DNA from: Candidatus Brocadiia bacterium
Lineage (GTDB): Bacteria; Planctomycetota; Uabimicrobiia; Uabimicrobiales; JABWCH01
Direction of reading: 5' to 3'
Assembly (NCBI GenBank): GCA_013359215.1
Contig: JABWCH010000002.1
Location: forward strand, 1 to 47,875
DNA: 47,875 nt
Shown here: one piece after another, positions 33,424 to 41,295 of the stretch
Position numbering within the stretch: position 1 is the stretch's first letter
Layout: each line of letters starts with the position of its first letter
The notes under the pieces: generated by a model
Databases searched by the model: none
Seen by the model: only the letters and a program-made list of their open reading frames with translations
What the model was told of the DNA's origin: nothing
Program-made: the position numbers and the translations under genes

Positions 33424-34104
33424 ATGCCCAGTCAAATGAAATCGTTTACTCAAGCCAAAGCTCGTCCCTTGCCAGTGATACTATTGGCAGATGTCAGTGG
33501 CAGTATGCAACCGGAAGACAAAATCGGGGCATTAAACCGTTCTGTAAAAGAAATGGTTGAAACATTTTCTCAAGAGAGTAATGTGCAGGTTGAAATTTAT
33601 GTGGCTATCATCACCTTTGGTGGGACTGCCCAAATCCATATACCCCTGCAGCCAGCATCCAAGGTGCAATGGCTGGATCTTGCGGCCAATGGTGGAACTC
33701 CTATGGGGGAAGCGATCAGTTTAGCCACCAAAATGATTGAAGATCAGCAACAGATACCCAGCAGAGCATATCGCCCCACTATCGTCTTGGTATCGGATGG
33801 ACAACCAACCGATTCATGGCAAGAGCCATTAGCTCAACTGGATTCGTCTGCAAGGGGGGCAAAGGCAGACAGGATGGCATTGGGAATCGGCTCGGATGCG
33901 GATGAAGAAATGCTGAAAACGTTTCTGAAAAAAACTGAAACACCAGGGAAAGGAGGCAACAGGGTGTTCAAGGCAAACGAAGCCCGCCAGATTCGCACAT
34001 TCTTCGATTTCGTAACGATGAGCATCACCAGCAGATCGCGCAGTAGCAATCCTAATCAGCCACCTTCTTTGGAAGTGACCGACCTGGAGAATTTAGATAT
34101 TTAG
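33424..34104 (+). CDS. TerY-like von Willebrand factor A domain protein
   Basis: A 226-residue VWA protein. The metal-ion-dependent adhesion site is DVSGSM (D23, S25, S27), with a downstream threonine in GGTPMGEAI and the acidic strand VLVSDGQPTDSW. VWA proteins of the TerY type pair with kinases and phosphatases in tellurite-resistance-like and TerY-P conflict modules. The ATG at 33424 has AAGGA 7 bases upstream. A TTG at 33394 is in frame but less likely. It is the first gene of a long rightward operon with an ATP-grasp gene, a kinase and a helicase. No signal peptide is seen, so it should be cytoplasmic. Confidence 0.88.
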   Translation: MPSQMKSFTQAKARPLPVILLADVSGSMQPEDKIGALNRSVKEMVETFSQESNVQVEIYVAIITFGGTAQIHIPLQPASKVQWLDLAANGGTPMGEAISLATKMIEDQQQIPSRAYRPTIVLVSDGQPTDSWQEPLAQLDSSARGAKADRMALGIGSDADEEMLKTFLKKTETPGKGGNRVFKANEARQIRTFFDFVTMSITSRSRSSNPNQPPSLEVTDLENLDI

Positions 34105-34131
34105 CCTATTAAGAATTGGAGATCAGCAGTT

Positions 34132-34960
34132 ATGCCATATTTAGTTCTTACTCCTTTATGGGATTCAAGTGCTCAAAAATTACGAAAGGCTGCAAATGAT
34201 TGTGGCTGGAATTCGTTACGACTTGAAGATATCCGACTTCCTGACTGGTTTGAGATTGAAGATAACGAAAAATACGTTACTCGTGGCCCTGCTGTTAAAG
34301 TGTTCGATGTAGCCAAATTGTTTTCTGTCAAATTATTATGTTGCGATGCTTACTTGGGTTACCAGGCTACCTCAACAGATAGTAAAACGTGATATTTATG
34401 TTACTACTCTTCAGAAAGCACTTGAAATTAAAAAACGTTGCTTTGTTAAGCCATCTATTGGAAAATTTTTTCGTTCTGGTTTATACAATCAAAAATCTTT
34501 GTCAAAAGCAACTAAAAATCTACCAAACAATATGCTTGTCCAAATTCAAGAGCCTGTAATATGGACTGCAGAATATAGATGCTTTGTGGTTGAAAAAAGA
34601 ACTGTGAGCGTGAGTTCCTATTTCTCTAACTCTCATCAATTATTTTTTAATGCTTCCAATTCAGAATTGAAAGAGGCCAAAAGATTCGCCAATTCAATTT
34701 TTGAAGAATATGATATTGATACTCCGCCCTCATTTACTCTTGATATTGGAATTATTAAAAGCGAAGGATGGGCTGTTGTTGAATGCAACGAAGCTTGGGC
34801 AGCAGGAATTTATTCATGTGATCCAGTAAAAGTGTTAAAAGCACTCCTGAAAGCATCTATTCCAATAAAAAAATTCTCAGAAAAATATAAAAAATGGGAT
34901 GCCAAAGAAAATTTTCTTTCTGTGTTTTCAGAACCGTTTTACTCATTAGAAGGCTACTGA
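34132..34960 (+). pseudogene. ATP-grasp (DUF4343-like) protein gene with a frameshift
   Basis: The first frame (34132-34392) encodes 86 residues from MPYLVLTPLWD to LLCCDAY, then runs into TGA. The next frame continues the protein from TWVTRLPQQIVKRDIY to FSEPFYSLEGY (to 34960). Removing one T near 34350 restores a single frame through D-A-T-W-V-T-R-L-P, so a one-base insertion is likely. The combined ~275-residue protein has the ATP-grasp pattern RCFVKPSIGKF, EYRCFVVEKR and WAVVECNEAWAAGIY. Such ATP-grasp proteins occur with TerY and TerD modules and may form peptide-like amide bonds. It could be a real loss, a sequencing error or programmed shifting; no slippery site was identified. Confidence 0.75.
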
Positions 34961-35008
34961 TGACATGCTTTAAGCGCATTACAGCATCCTAGTAGTAAAG
35001 GAATCAAA

Positions 35009-36370
35009 ATGGATCAAAATTTTCCCAAACAGGTGGTGGATGAACAAGGGAATATCCATCACCTTACTAAAAAGATAGGAGAAGGCGGGCAGGGAAGCGT
35101 GTTTGCAACGAAAAACAAAAAACTGGCGATCAAGATAATTCCTGGCTCAAGTGAATCCAAGAGAATGCAGTTGCAACATCAACTCAAACGGGTGAGCCTA
35201 TTTCCTCTCGACGATTTACCCATAGCCCATCCTACGGTCATACTACGCCCTCCCTATCTCGGATATGTTATGGAATTGTTGAGTGATATGGTCCCCATAG
35301 AAACGATCATATTCAAGCCAACGGAAAAGCCAGACATGGCCCAGTGGTATCAAGAAGGGGGAAGTCTGGGGAGACGGCTGTATTTGCTGGCCAAAACAGC
35401 CGAAGTTATGGCTGGATTACATGGCAAGGGTATTGTGTATGCAGATCCCTCTCCCAAAAATATTTTCGTGTCAGAAGATATCAATGAAAGCGAAGTCTGG
35501 TTGATAGATGCCGACAATCTTCAGTTTCAAAGCAGTGCAACAACTTCTATTTATACACCTGGATATGGAGCTCCAGAGTTATTTGCGGGGCGTGGTGTGG
35601 TAAATACATTGACAGATTCTTATGCATTTGCAGTGATGGCGTTTTTGGTGTTGTCTGGAGGAACTCACCCTCTGGAAGGAGACATGGTCATAGACGGCGA
35701 ACCAGAGTTGCAAGAAAAGGCATGGAGAGGCGAATTACCCTGGATTGACGACCCCGACGATACCAGCAATTTTTGTTCTTATGGTCTGCCACGACAGATT
35801 GTTTTGTCCAAGAAACTTCAGGAACTTTGCCAGGAATGCTTTGGGTCGGGGCTGAACAATTCGCAGAAACGTCCGGGAATTGTCAAATGGGTAGAATACC
35901 TCTACAAAGCAGCCGACATGACTATCCCATGCCCAGAATGTGGCTCTACCTTTTATGCAAAAAATTCTGTGTGTTCCTGGTGCGACCAGCCACGGAAAAA
36001 TTTTATGCTAGTCAATGTCAAAAATTGGGAACCAGAAAAACAAGGAGTGACAAAAGAGTCTCCTTCTATAAATGCTCTGGTGCTTTCCCATCAAAAACCT
36101 CTCACCTTGAGTTCCCGAATCACGCAAGGTCTTTCTGGCAAACAGGGACAAGAGAAGTGCTTACAAATGACGTATGTTGAAGGTAAAATCGAAGTCAGCA
36201 TATTGGCAGGTGGACCATATTGGGTTTCGAAGACTAATGGCACAAAATTACAAGAAATCAAAGGCAAGATCAAAATTCCATATCCCGCACAAAAACAGGT
36301 AAGCGATTGGTGCCTGCACTTTGGTCTTATGGATCGCCATCATCGTGTGGCATTGCTTGAAGCACAGTGA
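35009..36370 (+). CDS. Serine/threonine kinase-like protein with zinc ribbon
   Basis: A 453-residue protein. Residues ~18-290 are a protein kinase domain: glycine loop GEGGQGSVF (G24 onward), lysine in LAIKII, catalytic loop YADPSPKN (D146) in place of HRDLKPxN, and metal site IDADN in place of DFG. APELFAGRG matches the activation-segment end. A two-CxxC zinc ribbon follows at ~305-330 (CPECGSTFYAKNSVCSWC). The last ~110 residues are beta-rich. The YxD and DAD changes are typical of kinases in TerY-linked systems and still keep the key aspartates, so activity is likely. The helicase ATG lies 17 bp after its stop. Confidence 0.85.
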   Translation: MDQNFPKQVVDEQGNIHHLTKKIGEGGQGSVFATKNKKLAIKIIPGSSESKRMQLQHQLKRVSLFPLDDLPIAHPTVILRPPYLGYVMELLSDMVPIETIIFKPTEKPDMAQWYQEGGSLGRRLYLLAKTAEVMAGLHGKGIVYADPSPKNIFVSEDINESEVWLIDADNLQFQSSATTSIYTPGYGAPELFAGRGVVNTLTDSYAFAVMAFLVLSGGTHPLEGDMVIDGEPELQEKAWRGELPWIDDPDDTSNFCSYGLPRQIVLSKKLQELCQECFGSGLNNSQKRPGIVKWVEYLYKAADMTIPCPECGSTFYAKNSVCSWCDQPRKNFMLVNVKNWEPEKQGVTKESPSINALVLSHQKPLTLSSRITQGLSGKQGQEKCLQMTYVEGKIEVSILAGGPYWVSKTNGTKLQEIKGKIKIPYPAQKQVSDWCLHFGLMDRHHRVALLEAQ

Positions 36371-36387
36371 AGAGGGGAGGAAGAAAA

Positions 36388-39300
36388 ATGGATATTCATC
36401 AATTAAAGTATGGTTTCATTCAGACGTTGGAGATACGAAGGGATCCTGAAGAAATCTTTTCTTTTCCCAGAAAAGGAGTCGAAATTTCCCTTTACTATAG
36501 CGAAACTTCATCGCAAACGATTTTAAAGGAAGGGGATCAGGCTTTTGTCATCTCTGGCGTAACTCCATCTGACCAGCAAATTCTATCGGATATAAATGCT
36601 CAAGGTATGCCAAAACTTTGCTGGTTACTGCATTTTTATCCAAAAGAAAAGCCAACAGTATGTGTGATCCAGGTACATCAATTTTGCCGCCTTTTCCGTT
36701 TTCCTGATAAAATGGAAATAGGAATAGATGACCAGATGGTACAGCAAGTGCAGCAAAAAAATCCAGAAGCAAAAACAACAGAAAAAGTCATTGACTGGCT
36801 TTGCGATCAACTGCTCTTGCGCCCTAAGAACGATATTGGCAGAGCTTTTGTCTCAGCAGGAAAAGGAAAAGAAAAAAGCGATCCCGATGCATTCCGTTTA
36901 CACGGAATCAGTATCGCTGTGGATGTCAAAGTCGTATCTGAATCGTTGCAAATACAACGAATCGTCAGTGTAAAATCCACTAAAAATAGAGAAGAAGCAG
37001 AGACAATCATGCTCACAGAAGCCCCTATAACTTTTTGCGATGCTACTGTTGCTGGTAAATTTCGCCATCAATCCAGGCAACAATTAGAGGAAATTGTAGC
37101 CACAGGAGAAAGTTATATGGATTTATGGTCAAAATACAATGATTTGGAGAAGGCTGGGCTTCTGGAAAAGGCTCGAATGTTTGGTTATTTTCGTTATGAA
37201 AGCTGGAACCTGGAAGATGGATATTATCAATTTCGCTTGCAAGAGAAAGAAAAAATACGGGAGTGCCTGCAAGCACTGAGTATGGAAGAAGAATGCCAGA
37301 TGGAAGCGTCTGCAGAAATCCCAGAAGAACTGCTTCTTCATCCTGTATCAGAGGCAAACAATCTTGTCGAAAAAAAAATGCCTGTCAATTCTCAAAGAGT
37401 AAGCCAAAATCCTTTTATGGGGGAACGTATAATAAAAGTGGACTCGCAACGGCTTACGATTACTGTTGCGCCTATAGAACGGGAGGATGAGGAAATATCG
37501 CCTCCCCAATCTGGCTATCTTTATCCTTGTTTGCGAGGAGATGACAAACGAATAAATCGTAGAAAAAAAGCCTCTCTCTCTATCAGCAATGCAATTTGTC
37601 CCATGCCTCAGTTAGGATTAATTCTGGAAGGGAAACCTGTTCCCACTGCTCATTACCGTGAAATAGAACCTTTTTCTCCCAAATTAAAAAAGAAATTCCA
37701 AGATCATCCTCTCACTTTCAAACAAAAGGAAGCGATCCGAATTGCATTAAATACTCCCGATATAGCTCTGATTCAAGGGCCTCCAGGAACAGGAAAAACA
37801 ACAGTGATCACGGCACTAATGACCCGACTTGCCGAACTGGCAAATAGTCAGGAAAGTATTTCTGGACTGATTTTACTGACCAGCTATCAGCACGACGCAG
37901 TAGAAAATGCTGCAGAACGAACGGAAATATACGGAATTCCAGCCAAAAAATTCGGACAAAAACGTAAAAATCAAAATTTTGACGATAACCAATCCACATA
38001 CAATTGGGCTAAGGAACGAATAGACAAAGTGCGACTTTGTTTACCACAACTTCCCGAAAATGTCAGGTACAAACAGATGGAAGCTCTTGTACAGGCCTAT
38101 AGTTTAAAGCAGGAGAATGCCTCTCAAACAGCAAAGTTGTTAAAGAAAATTTATGACCTTTCCGATAATTTAGTGCCAGGAGAGTTGAGAGATAAACTGC
38201 GTCAGGAGCAGATAAAATTAGAATATATGCTCGATGGGAGCAGTCCAGATGAACAAACAGACAGGGAACTTATAATAAAGTCTGTGAGAGGAATCCGAAC
38301 TGAGCCAGTTTCCTTTGGAGACGATGGATCAATTAAAGCTCGCAAAGCATTGATACGTCTGACCACTTTGGATATTCTCCAAACAAACGAAGTAAATCTG
38401 TTACAAAAAGCGGCAGACTGGGTAGAAAAAGAGACCCCTCCCTTTTTAAAAGAGTTGGAAAAACTGCAAGAACGATTGCTGGAAAACATTACAGTAGTTC
38501 AGCATACACAAACAGAATCTTTCTCGAATGTTGATATTCAAAAGCTTCTGATGGAAGTTTTGGAGTCAGCGGCAGGAAAAATTGCAAGGACACAGGATGC
38601 CACAGGCAATGTTTTGTCCGAATATTTGCAAGACCTGGAAAATGATCCCTACGGCATAGAAGACACCTTGAATCAGTACCGCGCAGTTTTTGCTGCCACA
38701 TGCCAGCAAGTACAGAGCGAATATATCCCAGAAGGAGAAAGCAGGGCTTATGATGCTGTTCTGGTAGATGAGGCCGCCAGAGCGAATCCCTTAGATTTAT
38801 TTATTCCCATGTCCAAAGCAAAGCGACGCATTGTTCTTGTTGGAGACCATCGGCAACTGCCACACATGCTAGAACCAACATTGGAAAAAGAATTGGAAAC
38901 TTCATTGTCTGAACGAGCGCAAAAGGCTCTTCGAGAAAGTCTTTTCCAAAGGTTGTTTAAACAACTGCGTGAGCAAGAGCAAAGAGACGGCATCCAGCGA
39001 ACTATTACCCTGGATGTACAGTATCGCATGCCAAAAATATTAGGAAATTTTATCAGCGAACAATTCTATGAAATCCCAGATGAAACTGGTTCAGTGAAGA
39101 TTGATACAGGGGTTGACGATAAGGATTGTCAGCATAACTTACCTGAGTATATAGGAAAAGTGGCAATATGGATAGATGTTCCCTACTCCCAAGGAGCAGA
39201 AGAAAGTAGAGGCAACAGTAAAGCCAGGCGTGCAGAAGCGAGAAGAATCGCAGAAGAAGTCAAGAATCTCATGGAGCAAAACAAGTATCTTAGTTTTGGA

Positions 39301-39735
39301 ATCATTACTTTCTATACAGCGCAAAAAGAGGCAATCCAGGAAGAGCTTCGTCGTATGGATATTATGGAAAGGACGGATGAAGGAGAATATGTAGTGTTGC
39401 CCAAATGGAAATCGTCGCAAAATTCCTCTGGGAGTAAAGGGGAAAGATTGCGTGTAGGAACTGTAGACGCCTTTCAAGGGCGAGAATTCGATGTGGTACT
39501 TCTTTCCATGACTCGTAGTAATCCATATTATGACAAGACAGAAAAGGAAAGACGGAAAAAATATGGACATTTGATGCTGATGAATCGTTTGTGTGTGGCT
39601 ATGAGTCGTCAGAAGCGTTTGTTGATAGTTGTCGGAGACGCCAGGATGTTAAAATCTCCTGCGGCAAAAGATGTTATCAAGCCATTGGTGGCTTTTCATG
39701 AACTTTGCGAGGGAACTTATGGTTGCTGCATTTAG
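36388..39735 (+). CDS. UPF1-like superfamily 1 helicase (COG1112 type)
   Basis: A 1115-residue ATP-driven helicase. The N-terminal ~430 residues are an unassigned domain. The SF1 motor carries Walker A IQGPPGTGKTT (K470), a long insertion, VDEAARANPLD (D794, E795), LVGDHRQLPHM, VQYRMP and the C-terminal VDAFQGREFDVVLLS and NRLCVAMSRQKRLLIVVG. This AAA_11/AAA_12 arrangement is that of UPF1/DNA2-type helicases, which often act on RNA. The ATG at 36388 has AGGGGAGGA upstream, better than the GTG at 36367. It overlaps the next gene by 17 bp. In the CoCoNuT family the equivalent is the CnuH helicase; that match is by architecture and context. Confidence 0.9.
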   Translation: MDIHQLKYGFIQTLEIRRDPEEIFSFPRKGVEISLYYSETSSQTILKEGDQAFVISGVTPSDQQILSDINAQGMPKLCWLLHFYPKEKPTVCVIQVHQFCRLFRFPDKMEIGIDDQMVQQVQQKNPEAKTTEKVIDWLCDQLLLRPKNDIGRAFVSAGKGKEKSDPDAFRLHGISIAVDVKVVSESLQIQRIVSVKSTKNREEAETIMLTEAPITFCDATVAGKFRHQSRQQLEEIVATGESYMDLWSKYNDLEKAGLLEKARMFGYFRYESWNLEDGYYQFRLQEKEKIRECLQALSMEEECQMEASAEIPEELLLHPVSEANNLVEKKMPVNSQRVSQNPFMGERIIKVDSQRLTITVAPIEREDEEISPPQSGYLYPCLRGDDKRINRRKKASLSISNAICPMPQLGLILEGKPVPTAHYREIEPFSPKLKKKFQDHPLTFKQKEAIRIALNTPDIALIQGPPGTGKTTVITALMTRLAELANSQESISGLILLTSYQHDAVENAAERTEIYGIPAKKFGQKRKNQNFDDNQSTYNWAKERIDKVRLCLPQLPENVRYKQMEALVQAYSLKQENASQTAKLLKKIYDLSDNLVPGELRDKLRQEQIKLEYMLDGSSPDEQTDRELIIKSVRGIRTEPVSFGDDGSIKARKALIRLTTLDILQTNEVNLLQKAADWVEKETPPFLKELEKLQERLLENITVVQHTQTESFSNVDIQKLLMEVLESAAGKIARTQDATGNVLSEYLQDLENDPYGIEDTLNQYRAVFAATCQQVQSEYIPEGESRAYDAVLVDEAARANPLDLFIPMSKAKRRIVLVGDHRQLPHMLEPTLEKELETSLSERAQKALRESLFQRLFKQLREQEQRDGIQRTITLDVQYRMPKILGNFISEQFYEIPDETGSVKIDTGVDDKDCQHNLPEYIGKVAIWIDVPYSQGAEESRGNSKARRAEARRIAEEVKNLMEQNKYLSFGIITFYTAQKEAIQEELRRMDIMERTDEGEYVVLPKWKSSQNSSGSKGERLRVGTVDAFQGREFDVVLLSMTRSNPYYDKTEKERRKKYGHLMLMNRLCVAMSRQKRLLIVVGDARMLKSPAAKDVIKPLVAFHELCEGTYGCCI

Positions 39736-41278
39736 AGATTATAAAAATGTTTTGTTTTTTGATCCATATCCTTATCCTCATAAACCAGGAAAAAGAGAAT
39801 ATATCTTATGGCCAGCATACATGTTTCAAGTGGTAGCTCCTGAACCACGGCCACGTCAAATCAATCTATTACAGAAACACGTACTCAATTTTTGTGAAGC
39901 TGGGATCAACAACGCCCAAAAGATAGCATCGTTTTTAGGCATAGAATGGGAACTTGCAGGCTATATTCTTTTGGAACTGCAAAGCATGGCTGCTTTGGAT
40001 GACGATTTTTTGCCAACCAAAGCAGGCAAAGAACTTCTGGCTGAAGAAAAGGCGGATAATCCCAGGATGGTTTCTGGTTATGTATTCCAAGACCCTTTTA
40101 CAGGAAAATACTGGCCAAGATTTGTATCGGAGTTGTTATATGTAGATGTCGAGTACGACATTAAGGCCAGAGCCAGGTTGAAGTTAGGAACCCAGGGGAA
40201 GCCATGGTACGAGAATGCCTTTCAGGTTTTTCCCAAAAATAATGCAACATGCGCCACTCCATATCCAGAAGATATTTTGAAAATCGTTCGCTTGCATAGA
40301 AGACAGTACCGTATCTGGAAAAAACAACGAGGAAACGAAGAGATACCAGAAGATAGAGAGGCAGATAATGCCTCTTGCATCCAAAAAATTGCTGTCATAA
40401 ATAGGGATCCGACATCTGTGTGGCTTGCTACTTATGTATATTTGCCTCAAGATATTCAAGATGGCGCATGCTGGCAGGTGTGTGATCCTTTTGGATTTGG
40501 GTTTAGTCGGAAATTCAGAGAAGATATAGAACGTAGAATGAAAGAAGACGAAAATCTGCATAAAAAAATAAGAGACTTTTCCGGTAGCTTATTGGAGGAG
40601 CAATCTATGCAACTTGTGGAAATGGTACGGCGAATGCACCAGGAAGCCTCTGCCAGAGTAGAGGATGAATTTAGCATTGCTATCCGTGATTATGAGGATT
40701 TATTTGAACTTTTGGTCGAATTGGAAGAAGCAAATTTAGAGATTAAGCTTTCGAATCGAGATGCATCTTCTGGCAAAATGAAAAGCGTGTTGACAAAGTC
40801 GCAAAACGTTCTGGAAGGAGTGTTTCAAATTATACAAGAACAATTTCCCACCAAGAGTTGTTGGCAGGGGATACTGATAGCACAAAATGGGAGCCAGGAA
40901 AAGCGCTATAATGCCAGCATAATCAGCCAGATAGCCTTTCAAATTGGATTTAGCACAGAAAAAGACGGAAGACTCCCTGAAAATATGGTTTACGTTCCCT
41001 TTGGCAAGATCAAAAATGCCGCAGATTATGAGGACAATCACCAATCTGTTAATCCACGGGTCATTGCAGCATTGCTAACAGCACATCGCTCTAACAATCA
41101 CCCACTTCACAAAGCTGCGCAAAAGTTTCCTGATATGTTGCTCCAGATACATCGAATCAGCCAGCTACGCAACCAACGCGGGGATGCCCATGCCAGTAAG
41201 GGCGAAAAAATTCCTTTTCAAGAAGTTTTATCTCAGGTAGAGATGGTATATCGGATTGTTAAAACGCTGTTGTTTTAA
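39719..41278 (+). CDS. Protein with C-terminal HEPN-like RNase motif
   Basis: A 519-residue protein with no full-length family that I recognise. Residues ~45-110 look like a winged helix (NNAQKIASFLGIEWELAGYILLEL). The middle is helical. The C-terminal ~100 residues end in a HEPN-type signature: LRNQRGDAHAS, with R484, N485 and H491 giving the R-N-x5-H active-site pattern of HEPN ribonucleases. The ATG at 39719 has GAGGGA upstream and overlaps the helicase end, so the two are co-translated. HEPN RNases are common toxic effectors in CRISPR, abortive infection and CoCoNuT-type systems. An earlier in-frame ATG at 39671 lies deep inside the helicase gene and is less likely. Confidence 0.65.
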   Translation: MVAAFRDYKNVLFFDPYPYPHKPGKREYILWPAYMFQVVAPEPRPRQINLLQKHVLNFCEAGINNAQKIASFLGIEWELAGYILLELQSMAALDDDFLPTKAGKELLAEEKADNPRMVSGYVFQDPFTGKYWPRFVSELLYVDVEYDIKARARLKLGTQGKPWYENAFQVFPKNNATCATPYPEDILKIVRLHRRQYRIWKKQRGNEEIPEDREADNASCIQKIAVINRDPTSVWLATYVYLPQDIQDGACWQVCDPFGFGFSRKFREDIERRMKEDENLHKKIRDFSGSLLEEQSMQLVEMVRRMHQEASARVEDEFSIAIRDYEDLFELLVELEEANLEIKLSNRDASSGKMKSVLTKSQNVLEGVFQIIQEQFPTKSCWQGILIAQNGSQEKRYNASIISQIAFQIGFSTEKDGRLPENMVYVPFGKIKNAADYEDNHQSVNPRVIAALLTAHRSNNHPLHKAAQKFPDMLLQIHRISQLRNQRGDAHASKGEKIPFQEVLSQVEMVYRIVKTLLF

Positions 41279-41295
41279 ATTTTTAAGGAATATCC

